Shown one piece after another: positions 33,001 through 43,156 of a stretch of DNA of 64,000 bases; position 1 is the stretch's first letter; each line of letters starts with the position of its first letter. Both the position numbers and the translations under genes were made by a program. The notes below the pieces were generated by a model. That model saw only the letters and a program-made list of their open reading frames with translations, was not told where the DNA came from and did no database searches. Source of the DNA: Rhodococcus jostii RHA1 (GTDB taxonomy: Bacteria > Actinomycetota > Actinomycetes > Mycobacteriales > Mycobacteriaceae); the NCBI RefSeq assembly GCF_000014565.1, contig NC_008271.1:248001-312000 (forward strand), read 5' to 3'.

Positions 33001-33833
33001 AGTCCCCCCGGGATCGGGGTGTCGAGGTCCGGGATCGGGATCGGTCCGGGAATCGGTGTCGGGTCGTTGCCCCGGTTCGGGGCGGTTGCTGGTTCGTCGA
33101 GATCGGACGTGGGCTGCGGCGCCGTCGACGATGGGCTCGGGGTCGATGTCGGCTGCGGCGTCGTTGTGTCGGCCGCGGTGGTGGTCGGTGTCGTCGACGT
33201 GCGCGTCGTGGCCGTGGTGGTCGTTGGGGCGGTCTTCTCGACCTCGGACAGGTTGAGGGTCGGTAGGGGAGTGTCGACCACCCACCGCTTCTTTCCGTCG
33301 ACGTCATCGACGGAGAGCGTGATCCGCAGGTCACCGGCCTGCGTCGGAACAGTCACTCGTGCGGTTCGCGCGCCGTCTGGCCCGTCGGCGAGGGTGCTGA
33401 CTGTGGGGCCGGTGATGACCACCGGGGTCCGCGGGCGGGCCGCTACGACGTACTCTCCCGGCTTGTCGGCGGTGTGGCGGCCGATGGTGCTGGCCCACAC
33501 CGCATCTGACTGTATGGCGTCGACGAACGCGTGCGCGTAGGCCATCGCGGTGGCCGGCGCGCTCGACGCTGCCCAGGTTGCGGTTTTGGCGGCGACCAGG
33601 GACTCGCTCACTTCGTCGAGGTCGTAGCTGATCGTCTCCGCGGGTGTGACCGATTCGACGGTGGTGTCGGCCTGATGGGCGACTGCCCGCGGCGGCGGGT
33701 TCTCTCCGAAGACCGCGCCGGCGGCGAACAGCAACGCCGCAGCGCCGACCACCGTAAGCGCCAGATGGGTGCGGGAGTAGAGCACCCATCGGCGAATCGG
33801 TGCGAGAACAGGGTTGGGTCCAGATGGCGACAT
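32997..33833 (-). CDS. Single-pass membrane protein of the conjugation operon
   Basis: 278 residues; ATG 33833 overlaps the preceding stop by 1 nt (TGATG). One transmembrane helix at residues 22-44 is followed by an extracytoplasmic domain with GKKRWVVDTPLPTL, then a Thr/Pro/Ser-rich tail. The plan fits TcpC/VirB8-like assembly factors. Its Pro/Thr tail probably spans the wall. Confidence 0.7.
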   Translation of the reverse strand: MSPSGPNPVLAPIRRWVLYSRTHLALTVVGAAALLFAAGAVFGENPPPRAVAHQADTTVESVTPAETISYDLDEVSESLVAAKTATWAASSAPATAMAYAHAFVDAIQSDAVWASTIGRHTADKPGEYVVAARPRTPVVITGPTVSTLADGPDGARTARVTVPTQAGDLRITLSVDDVDGKKRWVVDTPLPTLNLSEVEKTAPTTTTATTRTSTTPTTTAADTTTPQPTSTPSPSSTAPQPTSDLDEPATAPNRGNDPTPIPGPIPIPDLDTPIPGGL

Positions 33834-36091
33834 CAGATGTACCGGTCCTCAGGTGTCGTGCGGGCCGGGGCGTCGGCGTCCCACGCCTTCGCCGGTGAGC
33901 GATGCGGCGTGGACACCGTGGCGTGATCTGCCCGCCGCTGGCCGCGGGTGGGGGTGTAGACCTTCATCGGCGCGATGGCCGAGCGGTCGCCGCCGTCCCA
34001 CCGCGGTCCGACGCTGGCGGTCAGCAGTTCCTTGCGGGCCCGGCTTTCCTGAACGAGGCTGTCGGCCTCGTTCTGGTCGAAGAACTTCCACGCCGCGGCC
34101 CCGGAGCGGACCGCGCGATCGGCGTCCTTGCCGTCGACCCCACCCTTGCCCCTAGCGATGTCGCGGCTGGCCACGGCAGCGATCCCCGCGATCCGTGCAT
34201 CGCGCTCGATCGCGGCATCGGAGGTCTGGCCCAGGCGTGCGCCCCGGCCCACCCCCTGCGCCTTGCGGGCATCGGCACGGGACTGCGTGAGCGCCTGCTG
34301 GCGGCGGTTGCCCAGCGCGCGACCTTCGGGCCGAGTGATCGTGGCCGCCCCGTCGTCGTCCGCGTGTCCGTCGCGGCCGCGACGGGCGAAGCGCTCGGCG
34401 GCCTTCTCCGCGATCGCCTGCGCCGGCCCCCCGACCGTGAAGCTCGCAGCGTCGAATGCCTTGCGTTTGATGGACTTCTTCGCGCTTCGCGCTTTGCGGT
34501 TGACCATGCTCGCGCTGTTCTGGGTGAACGTCTGGCTCATCCGTTTGAACGGCCGCATGATCGCCCAGCACACGACGGTCAGCAACGCCATGAACCACAG
34601 TCGCCAGGAGCCGTCGACGGCCCCGTTCGAATCGACGTAGAGCTGGACCAGCGCCATCAGATAGAGCGCGACGATCACCGAACCGGCCACGCCCCACATG
34701 TAGGCCGAGGCGAGCATGCGCATCACTCGGGCTAGCCATCCGCCGTAGGCGATCGCGACCGGAACCCAGATCGGCGCGAACAGGACCGCGAACCGAATCG
34801 CCAGCAGCGCGGTCAGTTTCAGCAGGGACGCGCCGATCCACAGCAATGACGGCATGGCTAGCTTGATCATGCCCATGAAACCGGTGGATGTGCGGCCCGA
34901 GTCCTTGCCCTGGAACTGGTAGTAGGAGAGCTGGTAGTCGGTTTCGAGATCGGTGACGATCTCCCGGAACTGGTCGGCTTTCTCCTCGGCGAGCTGCGCC
35001 TGCGCCTTCGGATCGTCCTTCACCGCGTGCTGCTGGTCATAGGTGAACGCCAGTGAGTCTCGGAGCTTCACACCGAGGCCAGCTGTGTCCTCAGGGTCGT
35101 AGTTGGTGCCGAACCATCCCTTGCGCCAGTCTGGAAGGAAAATTTTGTCAATCAGCACGTTGCGTGGGTCAGTGCCGCCGGCAGCGAGCGTGCCATCGTC
35201 GTCGCCGAACTGCACCGTGAAAATCTGGTCTTGCGTCTCGGTGATCAGCGACCCAAACGTCTCGTCGGCCACCTGCAGCGCCTTCTGCGGAGCCCCGACC
35301 ATCAACGCTCCGAGGGCGAGTCCCGCCGCCGCGATCGCTGAGGTCTTCGTGACCCCGGCCGTGTCGGCTTTCATGGCTTTCCACAGGACGATGGCGGCCA
35401 CGATGACCAGGGCGATGCCGACCCACTGTCCGTAGAGGAACCGCATGCCCTCGGTGATAGAGAAGACGATCTGGTCGAACCGCTCCAGCGCAGGAGTTAC
35501 CCCGGCCTTCGTGGCGTCCTGGCCGGTCTTGGTCTGGTCGTCGAGCCAGAACGCGGCCGCCGCCATTGACTTGCCGATGGTCAAGAACGTGTTGCCCAGG
35601 GTGGTGTCGCCGACCGCACCCGGTGCCTTGACCAGGTCCGCGCCGCAGCCGAGGTCGTAGGTGTGCCACTCGAGCCCGGCCCACCCGTAGGTCTGATAAC
35701 CCGTGCCGCCGGTGGTCGGCCGGTCGGCGCTGGTTGAGTCGAAGGTGGTCTCGATGACTTCGTTCGGGAACTCCGGCGGCGGGACGTCCTGGCAGTCGAA
35801 CCCGCCGGCGGACGCGACAGTTCCACCCAGTCCGATCAGCGACACCGCGGCCAGCATCAGCACCACCAGAACACGCCCTACGAGCCCCGTACGCCACCCA
35901 AAACGGCGCGGGAAAGGGAAACGGTCCATCCGTGCGGCTCTGAGGGTGAGAAGCCGGATCATTTGGTGCTGACGTCCCGCTCGCAGCAGGCTGCGGACGC
36001 CGTGGCCGCGCTCCGGTGGGCGAGCTTGGAGGGCGCCGGTGCGGAAAACGTGATCGGAGTTGCGGCGCATGCCGGGCTGCGACGGGCTCAT
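33833..36091 (-). CDS. VirB6/TrbL-like polytopic membrane protein
   Basis: 752 residues from ATG 36091, which overlaps the VirB4-like stop (ATGA). An alternative start at the Met before DRFPFPRRFGW would leave a cleaner signal peptide ending in ASAGG. After an extracytoplasmic Cys-containing region come several transmembrane helices (WVGIALVIVAAIVLW, ALGALMVGAPQ, LLWIGASLLKLTALLAIRFAVLF, WGVAGSVIVALYLMAL, LWFMALLTVVCWAIM). The C-terminal 250 residues are cytoplasmic, Arg/Ala/Asp-rich. It likely forms the inner-membrane channel of the type IV-like system. Confidence 0.8.
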   Translation of the reverse strand: MSPSQPGMRRNSDHVFRTGALQARPPERGHGVRSLLRAGRQHQMIRLLTLRAARMDRFPFPRRFGWRTGLVGRVLVVLMLAAVSLIGLGGTVASAGGFDCQDVPPPEFPNEVIETTFDSTSADRPTTGGTGYQTYGWAGLEWHTYDLGCGADLVKAPGAVGDTTLGNTFLTIGKSMAAAAFWLDDQTKTGQDATKAGVTPALERFDQIVFSITEGMRFLYGQWVGIALVIVAAIVLWKAMKADTAGVTKTSAIAAAGLALGALMVGAPQKALQVADETFGSLITETQDQIFTVQFGDDDGTLAAGGTDPRNVLIDKIFLPDWRKGWFGTNYDPEDTAGLGVKLRDSLAFTYDQQHAVKDDPKAQAQLAEEKADQFREIVTDLETDYQLSYYQFQGKDSGRTSTGFMGMIKLAMPSLLWIGASLLKLTALLAIRFAVLFAPIWVPVAIAYGGWLARVMRMLASAYMWGVAGSVIVALYLMALVQLYVDSNGAVDGSWRLWFMALLTVVCWAIMRPFKRMSQTFTQNSASMVNRKARSAKKSIKRKAFDAASFTVGGPAQAIAEKAAERFARRGRDGHADDDGAATITRPEGRALGNRRQQALTQSRADARKAQGVGRGARLGQTSDAAIERDARIAGIAAVASRDIARGKGGVDGKDADRAVRSGAAAWKFFDQNEADSLVQESRARKELLTASVGPRWDGGDRSAIAPMKVYTPTRGQRRADHATVSTPHRSPAKAWDADAPARTTPEDRYI

Positions 36092-39000
36092 GCCGCACCC
36101 CGGATCGCCGCGCGGGTGGCTCGCGAGTCCAGGGCGTCGAACACGTGGGCCAGGTGCACGTAATGCGTCCAGTCCGAACGGATCAGCTCGATGTCGTCGG
36201 CCATCTTCACGATGAATCGGCGGGCCTGGTCCAGGTGTTCGGTGTCGGTGTCCTCGTCGAGGGTGTCCTCCCCGCCGCCGCCGAGACCGGCCAGGAGTGA
36301 CTCGTAGCCCTCGCCGAGGGGAAGGTTCAGCAGCTTGAGCGCGCCCTCGATTGCGTGGGCGTTGCCGCCGAGGTCACCGATGATCACCTCGTACGTCAGC
36401 GCGGACTTGTCGTCGGTGCCGTCGACTCCGAGGTAGTCGTCGGGCAGCTGTGAGCACACCAGCGCGCGGACCTTGTACTTGCGGCTGTCGCGGGCGATCC
36501 GCAGGTTCAGGGTGCGTCCGGCGCCGGTCTGCTCGAGGTACTTGTTCTCGTCGAGGAAGAGAACCTTGCGTTCGTAACGCGGCAGCTCGTAGACGAGCCG
36601 GTTCGCCATCCACGCCGCCATATGCATGAGAGGGCCGGCCATCCGCTGCTGCGGGGTCCACTGAGCCGGGTCGGTGCCCTCGGGGGGTAGTTGCAGGCCC
36701 GGCATCGTCAGAACCGTCAGGCGCACGTTGCGATCGACGTCCTCGCCGTCGCCGATGGTTCCCTCCTCCGGGAAGAGCACACGGGCCTCGGCAAGCTTTG
36801 ACATCATCGCCAGGTCCTGGTGGATGGACCGCGCGCAGGAAATCAGGTCGACGTTGGTTTCGTCCTTGCCGTCGCCGATCGCGGCGATGGCGGCAAGGAC
36901 TTCGCTCAGGTTGTGGTTGCGGTCGCCGCCGACCATGTTCGCCGCGGTCTGAAGGACCGTCTCGGTCCATGGGTGTTCGAGCCGCGACGGCGTGAGCATC
37001 ATCTTCAGCACCGACACCGCTACCGAGATCCGCTCCGCCTCCGCGGCCCGCAGATCCGCCTCGTACTGCGACTGTGCGGCGGCGACCGGATCGGCGTCGT
37101 CGGCGTAGTCGGGATTGGACGAGTCGTACTCCGGGTCGCCGCGCCGGGGGTCGACGATCACCCGGTACGGGTTGAGCGATCCCGGACGCGAGGTGCGCCC
37201 GGTCAGCGCCTGCACCTCGGCGATACCCCGGAACTCGGGTAGCTGCGCAAGCTTCTTCAGCGGCCCCGACGGGTCGAGCACCACACCGTAGGCACCGGCA
37301 CGCACCGCCTGGTAGACGAGCATCCCGGCGAGGAACGTCTTACCCGAGCCGGGCACCGCGACGATCGGTGTCAGACCCGACTTGTGCTTCTTCTCGTGCG
37401 CGGCGAACAGATCCCACACCGCGGGCCGCGGGGCGATCGACGCGGTCTGTCCGACCACCACGCCGGTGCGGTCACCGATCCGGTCACCGACCGCGGCCAT
37501 CCCGGCCGAGAGGGCTTCGACGTTCATCCGCCGGCAGTGCGCGATGTTCGCCAGCGGCTCCCCCGGGACGAACTCGCGCAGCAGCTGGTACTGGCCGTGT
37601 TCCTGTTCCAGGCGAATCCGCGGCGCATACATCTCCTGCAGCAACGCGACCTTCTCCTTGGCCTCCTTCGGCGACGAACCGACGACGAGGACGCGGTACC
37701 AGCCCTCGGTGCGTATCGACAGGCCCGAGTGGTCCTCCTCGATGTCGGAGATCACCCGTTGGGCGAGTGCGTGCTGTTCGGCCAGTTCCTGCGGCGGGGA
37801 CTGGTCGTGTTCGACGGTGTAGTGGTCGAACTGGGCCTCGATCTTCGATGTCAGCCGGCGCAGGCTGCGCAGCGTCTGCCCCTTGGTCTTGAGCGATATG
37901 CGCTCGGACCATTCGAGGGGTTCGCCGGACGGGTCACCGATCACCTGCCACGGCAGCATCTTCTCCGGGATCGGCAGCGGCGCCATGCGCCCGACCGTCA
38001 GGACGATCGCGTAGCCGGTGTAGTCCCGGCCGCCGACCTGCCCGCGCACCGTGGTGTAGCCGTCGCCGGGGGTCAGCTCGAGGTTGGTGAGGTCTTCGAG
38101 TGCGGCGACATCGGATTCCTCCCAGTCGCCGGCACCGGAGATCACACCGTCCGCATCGAGCGGCAGCCCGAGTGTCGCCGAGCGCAACAGCAGGTAGTCC
38201 ATCTGCGCTGCGGTTGCGGGTTTGGCGTTCACACCCTGCCCGGACAGGTGCCGCTCGATCGTGGCGAGGTGATCGGCGATCGCCTTCTGCTCGCCCAGAA
38301 ATGCATCGCGCGCCCACGTGCGCCACAGCCGGGCGAACCTGCCGATCAGTGGCCAGTCGACGACCGGAAGAAGCCACTGCCCGACCGTGTCGAGACCCTG
38401 CGCGCCCGCCGAGCGCGGCGGCAGTTCCACACCCCAGTAGCGGCCCTTCTGGGTCGGGTTGCCCCACAGCATCGCGTGCTGTTGCCCGCGTAGGTAATCC
38501 GCCCACGACAACGCCCCCGGCACGTCCGGGATCGGATCGGCCCACCCGTCATGCGCCTGCGCCCACTGCCGCACCGGCCACGGTGTGCGCACCAGCCGCC
38601 GGTGCAGCCCCGTCACCCCGGCCTCGGCAAGATTCGCCACGACCAAGCCCTCGTTCTGGATGTAGCGGCGCTGCTTGCCGACCGGACGCATGTTCCACGG
38701 CCCCGGCGGCTGCACGAACCACGCCGTCGACTGCCGGCGCGTGCGGGTGATGTTGCCCTCCACCCCGACCAGCGCGAGACGCACCGCCTTGCGTTCGCGG
38801 TCCGCGCGCCTTTTCGCCGCCGCGGCCTGCCGGGTGAACTCCGCCTCCGGGTCGGCGCGGCGGCGGCGCTTCTTCCCGCGTCGCTTGCCCTGTCCGGTGG
38901 GTTCTGCCGCCGCGTCCGGTGCGGGGGAGGAGGCCGCGACCGGTGCGGGGGCTGCGATGCTGTTGTTCGGGGCCTTCGACCAGGCCAATTCCTGGGCCGG

Positions 39001-39144
39001 GGCCGGTGTGGCGGCCGATCGGTTCGCCGCCATCGCCGCCGCCCACGAGGGCGGTAACGCCCCGGGCGGCACGATGGCCGGATCGGGCTCGCCGAAGTTC
39101 GGATCGAACAGTGCGGCGATCTCGTTGTCGGGCTGCAAAGTCAT
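36088..39144 (-). CDS. VirB4-like conjugation ATPase
   Basis: 1,018 residues. Residues 1-115 are low-complexity with a Lys/Arg-rich patch. The ATPase part has Walker A VPGSGKT at 597-603 and Walker B RKVLFLDENKY. The N-terminal domain of about 400 residues fits VirB4 partners. A SLNPYRVI segment marks the linker after the first strand. It powers assembly or substrate transfer. It overlaps both neighbours by 4 nt. Confidence 0.88.
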   Translation of the reverse strand: MTLQPDNEIAALFDPNFGEPDPAIVPPGALPPSWAAAMAANRSAATPAPAQELAWSKAPNNSIAAPAPVAASSPAPDAAAEPTGQGKRRGKKRRRRADPEAEFTRQAAAAKRRADRERKAVRLALVGVEGNITRTRRQSTAWFVQPPGPWNMRPVGKQRRYIQNEGLVVANLAEAGVTGLHRRLVRTPWPVRQWAQAHDGWADPIPDVPGALSWADYLRGQQHAMLWGNPTQKGRYWGVELPPRSAGAQGLDTVGQWLLPVVDWPLIGRFARLWRTWARDAFLGEQKAIADHLATIERHLSGQGVNAKPATAAQMDYLLLRSATLGLPLDADGVISGAGDWEESDVAALEDLTNLELTPGDGYTTVRGQVGGRDYTGYAIVLTVGRMAPLPIPEKMLPWQVIGDPSGEPLEWSERISLKTKGQTLRSLRRLTSKIEAQFDHYTVEHDQSPPQELAEQHALAQRVISDIEEDHSGLSIRTEGWYRVLVVGSSPKEAKEKVALLQEMYAPRIRLEQEHGQYQLLREFVPGEPLANIAHCRRMNVEALSAGMAAVGDRIGDRTGVVVGQTASIAPRPAVWDLFAAHEKKHKSGLTPIVAVPGSGKTFLAGMLVYQAVRAGAYGVVLDPSGPLKKLAQLPEFRGIAEVQALTGRTSRPGSLNPYRVIVDPRRGDPEYDSSNPDYADDADPVAAAQSQYEADLRAAEAERISVAVSVLKMMLTPSRLEHPWTETVLQTAANMVGGDRNHNLSEVLAAIAAIGDGKDETNVDLISCARSIHQDLAMMSKLAEARVLFPEEGTIGDGEDVDRNVRLTVLTMPGLQLPPEGTDPAQWTPQQRMAGPLMHMAAWMANRLVYELPRYERKVLFLDENKYLEQTGAGRTLNLRIARDSRKYKVRALVCSQLPDDYLGVDGTDDKSALTYEVIIGDLGGNAHAIEGALKLLNLPLGEGYESLLAGLGGGGEDTLDEDTDTEHLDQARRFIVKMADDIELIRSDWTHYVHLAHVFDALDSRATRAAIRGAA

Positions 39145-39539
39145 CGGGAGGACTCACCTTCGATCGGTGTAACGGCATCCGCGCTGCCGGCAGCGCGGGA
39201 CAGGGCGGGAATGCGGAGCACGACGGTCTGGCCGGGCTTCGGCGGGCGCGGTGCGATCAGGTCATTCCACGCGGCCCGGATCACCGACCGGACCGGGCGG
39301 TCGGCGTTGACGAACTTCGTCACCCGCGCGGTGAGCGCGACGGTGATGACGATCATCACGACGAGGGACTTGAACCCCAGCGGCACGTGCACGACGGCGC
39401 GGGCGATGACGAAGACGGTGACCAGGAATGCGGACCCGAGCCCGAGCGCCGCATACCGAATCCGGACCGGCAGCGTGAACCCGGTCGGACCGAGATAGTG
39501 CTGATCCACCCGGTGCAGCAGGTCGTCGTTGTCGATCAC
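39141..39539 (-). CDS. Small membrane protein (TcpE/VirB3-like)
   Basis: 132 residues with two adjacent transmembrane helices (residues 25-70) and a cytoplasmic C-terminus. Position directly before a VirB4-like gene and the overlap match the VirB3/TcpE-VirB4 pairs in other transfer systems. No catalytic motif. Confidence 0.7.
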   Translation of the reverse strand: MIDNDDLLHRVDQHYLGPTGFTLPVRIRYAALGLGSAFLVTVFVIARAVVHVPLGFKSLVVMIVITVALTARVTKFVNADRPVRSVIRAAWNDLIAPRPPKPGQTVVLRIPALSRAAGSADAVTPIEGESSR

Positions 39540-39583
39540 GGTCGGCTCCCTTCGAACGTCGATTGGTGATCGGGCACGGCAGG

Positions 39584-39895
39584 TCAGACCACCCGGATAC
39601 CGAACAGGCCGAGAATCCAGTTGCCGATGCCGGTCGCGGCACTCTCACTGCTCGCGAGGGAAAAGAACGCGATACCGACGAGCGAGAGGCCACCGACGGT
39701 GAAGACCTTCGACAGGTTGCCGCGCAGACCACCGACGAGGACCACGCACGCGATCAGCGCGAGGATCGTGAAGATGATGTTGTCGCCGATCCAGGCACGC
39801 AGGCCGCCGGTGGAGACTTCGGTGTCCTGGGCGAGTACGTCGACGGTTCCATGCGGGGTGGTCGCCAGTTCGACGACTGCGGACGAAAGGGACAT
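39584..39895 (-). CDS. Small membrane protein, first gene of leftward conjugation operon
   Basis: 103 residues from ATG 39895 (GGAG 7 nt upstream); GTG 39901 is possible. Two hydrophobic helices (IIFTILALIACVVLVGGL and LSLVGIAFFSLASS) are joined by a short positively charged loop, the plan of VirB2-like pilins. The N-terminal 35 residues are probably exported. It heads the operon, as do pilin-like genes in related systems. Confidence 0.65.
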   Translation of the reverse strand: MSLSSAVVELATTPHGTVDVLAQDTEVSTGGLRAWIGDNIIFTILALIACVVLVGGLRGNLSKVFTVGGLSLVGIAFFSLASSESAATGIGNWILGLFGIRVV

Positions 39896-40923
39896 GAGCA
39901 CACTCCATCGCTGAGATTCGGTGCAACCTGAATGTGGATGCGCACGACCGTAAGTCGATCTCGCTTTTCATCTCAACGGGGTGTCCGCGGCGGGATCGGG
40001 TCATCGGCGCAGGTGAACGAAACAGTGCGGCATCGGGAATGTCGCTTCCAGCGACGACCGCGCAACGCGGGGATTCGCAGCGGTGAACCGCACAACGGTG
40101 ACGGCCCATGGACGGTCGCGACGCCAAGGGGTCCAGGGGTGTAGCGGATATGGGTGCACACCCTGGCTGGACAAGCGCGAGACTGGGGTGCGCGCACGCG
40201 GTGCAGACGGCCACACCCAAACGGGTCAGTCGAGGGCGGTTCACAGCGAGCGGATCGAGCGAACAGGAAGGCGTGCGTCGAAGAAACGCTCAGATGCGCG
40301 GTGAAAACGGGACCGGATTCGGCGATGGATTTCGGCGGTGGATTCGAGCGCTCGAAAAAGCGCCTCCCACGCCCACCCCCTCCGGGGGCCACTCCCCCCC
40401 GGCGTTCCTTGGGGGGGAGTGTAATCCAGAATTACGCTCAGCGCCAACGCTATTCGGAACGCCCACGTCGAACGCAATCCGCAGTGCTCGAACCACCTTC
40501 ATGCCGAGCACTCATCGCCCACGCGTGCAAGCTGTGTTCCACAGCGCTCACAACACCGCTCGATCGACCACGCGAACCCACTCACCGAGGCGCGCGGCGA
40601 AGCGCTCGAGAGAGCACTCGAACGAGCATTGAAAGCCGCGCTGAAACACAGCCCGTAGAGCACTCGGTGAACGCCCCGCAGAGCGCTCGAACGAGCGTGC
40701 CGAACAATGGCCTGCAGAGCGCCCGTCAGGTGCGAGTCGAGCACTTGGAGGGTTCGGCAATACGGCCTGGAGATCGAGTGCGAGAGCGGTGTTCGCCACA
40801 CCGGCGGGAGTGCTCCGCTCGAGGGGGACACCCCGTTGAGGAAAATCGCGGGTTTCTGTCACTGTGCTCAAAGACGCCTCAGCGGACGGCGTTCAGGCTC
40901 GACACGATCGAAAGGCACAGGCG
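39896..40923. other. Repeat-rich divergent control region of the two conjugation operons
   Basis: About 1 kb without a gene on either strand. It holds promoters for the two divergent operons. At 40340-40750 the motif AGCGCTCGAACGAGC and variants (AGCACTCG, AGTGCTCGAA) occurs about eleven times, with the longest copies at 40613 and 40682. A C/G hairpin lies at 40390-40421. It is the likely place for a transfer origin or FtsK-recognition locus. Confidence 0.6.
40390..40421. repeat. Perfect 11-bp inverted repeat in the transfer control region
   Basis: CACTCCCCCCC pairs with GGGGGGGAGTG around a 10-nt loop. Directly adjoining is GTAAT-ccaga-ATTAC (40421-40435). Either a bidirectional terminator or part of an origin of transfer. 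Confidence 0.7.
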
Positions 40924-43068
40924 GTGAGCGGAAATCACGACCCACTCAAGGACTGGGTGGTCTCGGCGTGGCGCGATACTTTCGGCGATTCCGGCGGTCG
41001 CGCCGGCCAGGTCGGCGAGAACGGCCCGCCGACGCGCATCCGCCGTTTCACCCCGCTCTCGCCGATCGTCGTCGTCGCCGCGGGCGTTGCTGGGTCCTCC
41101 CCGCGTCTGATGTCGATGGCCGCCGACAACGAGACGGTCGTCGAGGTATTGACGAGGTTGCACGACTACCGGGTGCTGCTTGTCGCCGCCGCGGCCCTGC
41201 TCGTCGTCGTCGACGTCCTGCGCCACCGCAGGCACAGGTGGTCGCAGATGCTCGAATCGATGGTCCGGCAGGGCACCGGACACCTGCCGAAGAAGGTCGC
41301 CGTCTCGTTCCCGTCGGGGTGGCGTGTGATCCGCCGCGCGAGGATCACACTGCACCGCGGCACCATCATTCGGCCCAAGCAGCTCGAAGAGGTCTCCCGC
41401 GCAATCGAGGCCGCGTTCCCCGCCACCGTACAGAGCGAGACCAAAGTGCGGCACGTGGCGCACCGCGACCGCATCGTCATCACCCGCGAGTCGATCGCCC
41501 CGGACACGCGTTCCGTCCGTCAGCGGACACTACAGTCCGCGCTCGATGCAGCGTCGATGTTCACTGACCCGAAGGTGTCGGTCGAGAGCGTTGACGAGGA
41601 CGGCATCGAGACCGGCTACCGGATCGCGTTCGAGAAGTCGATGAATACCGGTGTGAAGGGCTTCCAGTTCAAGGTCGAAGAAGCCCTCGCCTCGCTGGCG
41701 GGCCCGCACGAGTCCGGTCGCAACTGGACCACCGACTGGTACCCCGAAGGGGGCTATCTGGTGATGCGTCTGGTCACCGCGATGCCCGCGCGCGTCGACC
41801 ACCCGCTCGAGTTGGTCGACGAGAACCTGCGGCACCTGCCGTATGCGACCGGTGCCGCGGACCGAATCATGTACTGGGACGTCTCCACCAGTTCCAACAA
41901 GCCGCACTGCCTGATCGTCGGCCCGACCGGTGGTGGCAAGACATCGGTGATCCGCACCCTGTTGACCGAGGCCGCCCGCCGCGGGGTTCCGTTCGTCGGA
42001 GTCGATCCGAAGATGATCGAACTCGACGGTCTCGAGGGTTACCCCGGCTGCGGCGCGATCATCTACGACGCACTGCGCGCGGCGATGTTCGTGCGCGTAC
42101 TGCATGCCGAGATGATGGCCCGCAACGCCTACATCCATCAGATGAAGATCGAGGGCTCGCAGCTACCGCTGATGATCGCGGTGCTCGATGAGTTCTTCAT
42201 TCTCTCTGGCAAGTGGCAGCGTTTGGCCAAGACCGGTGACGACGAGACCCGCGCACTGCTCAAAGAACTCGACCCTCTCGGTGCGTGGGCCGACCTCGCT
42301 GTTCTGGCCCGGTCGGCCGGTATCCGTCTGTTGCTCGGTGTGCAGCGCCCCGACGCCTCTCTGTTCGGTGGTGCCTCCGGTAACGCACGCGACAACTTCG
42401 GTACCCGCATCAGCCTCGGCAACCTCTCGCAGGACGGTGCGCTGATGATGTGGGGCGATTCGACCGTGGGCCGCGAGGTCGACACCTCCGTCAAGGGCCG
42501 CGGCATCGCGCTCGGCGACGACGGCAACCCGGTCGATGCGCAGATGTGGTGGACCCCGAACGTCGACCGCCACCCCAACAAGTGGAACCAGCTCGCCGAG
42601 CGCGAGAAGGCGATCATCGACGGCCTCATGCCCACCGAGGCCCCGCGGTTCACCTGCTACTCGCAGGAGCTGGCCTCGTTCATCGAGTCCGAGCGCGCCC
42701 TGGCCACGCGGGCACGCAGGCACGGCCGTGCTCCCGAGCCGATCGTTATCGGCGCGACCGCCGCCACCGACGGCGACACGTCCGCCGAGTCGCCGACTGT
42801 GGACGCCGCGCCCACCGGCGATGACGACTTCTCGGACGTCATTCCGGCCTCCGCGGTCGAGGCCGGCCAGACCGTCCTCGTCGATGACGACCACGGCGAG
42901 CTCGTCCCGGTCACCGTCGACTCGGTCGACGTCCGCTGCGGCGCCGAGGGCGATGTCGTCGAGACCGTACTCACCGTGGGCACCGGCCGCGTGAAGACCC
43001 GCATCACCTACGACGCCACTGGCGTCGTCGTCCTCCCAGAACCCGACCTCGTCGGAGCGCCTGTATGA
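40924..43068 (+). CDS. FtsK/SpoIIIE-TraB-like DNA translocase
   Basis: 714 residues from GTG 40924. Two hydrophobic helices near residues 35-85 anchor it in the membrane. Walker A VGPTGGGKTS lies near residue 335 and Walker B MIAVLDEFFIL near 420; FGGASGNARDNFGTR and ALMMWGD follow as in FtsK motors. The C-terminus is acidic. It should deliver DNA to the transfer channel, as coupling protein or double-strand pump. No relaxase gene is present in the window. Confidence 0.9.
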   Translation: MSGNHDPLKDWVVSAWRDTFGDSGGRAGQVGENGPPTRIRRFTPLSPIVVVAAGVAGSSPRLMSMAADNETVVEVLTRLHDYRVLLVAAAALLVVVDVLRHRRHRWSQMLESMVRQGTGHLPKKVAVSFPSGWRVIRRARITLHRGTIIRPKQLEEVSRAIEAAFPATVQSETKVRHVAHRDRIVITRESIAPDTRSVRQRTLQSALDAASMFTDPKVSVESVDEDGIETGYRIAFEKSMNTGVKGFQFKVEEALASLAGPHESGRNWTTDWYPEGGYLVMRLVTAMPARVDHPLELVDENLRHLPYATGAADRIMYWDVSTSSNKPHCLIVGPTGGGKTSVIRTLLTEAARRGVPFVGVDPKMIELDGLEGYPGCGAIIYDALRAAMFVRVLHAEMMARNAYIHQMKIEGSQLPLMIAVLDEFFILSGKWQRLAKTGDDETRALLKELDPLGAWADLAVLARSAGIRLLLGVQRPDASLFGGASGNARDNFGTRISLGNLSQDGALMMWGDSTVGREVDTSVKGRGIALGDDGNPVDAQMWWTPNVDRHPNKWNQLAEREKAIIDGLMPTEAPRFTCYSQELASFIESERALATRARRHGRAPEPIVIGATAATDGDTSAESPTVDAAPTGDDDFSDVIPASAVEAGQTVLVDDDHGELVPVTVDSVDVRCGAEGDVVETVLTVGTGRVKTRITYDATGVVVLPEPDLVGAPV

Positions 43069-43156
43069 CCACTCGCGGTAACTCCAAATTTCCTCGAGGA
43101 CACCTCCCGAGACTGACCCCCAGCTACACCAACACCATCACCGAAAGGGAACACCC

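Noticed and set aside
33007..33285. N-terminal extension of the three-domain hydrolase
   Set aside because: His/Asp/Arg-rich shadow of the upstream Thr/Pro-rich gene; GTG 33000 is coupled to the upstream stop.
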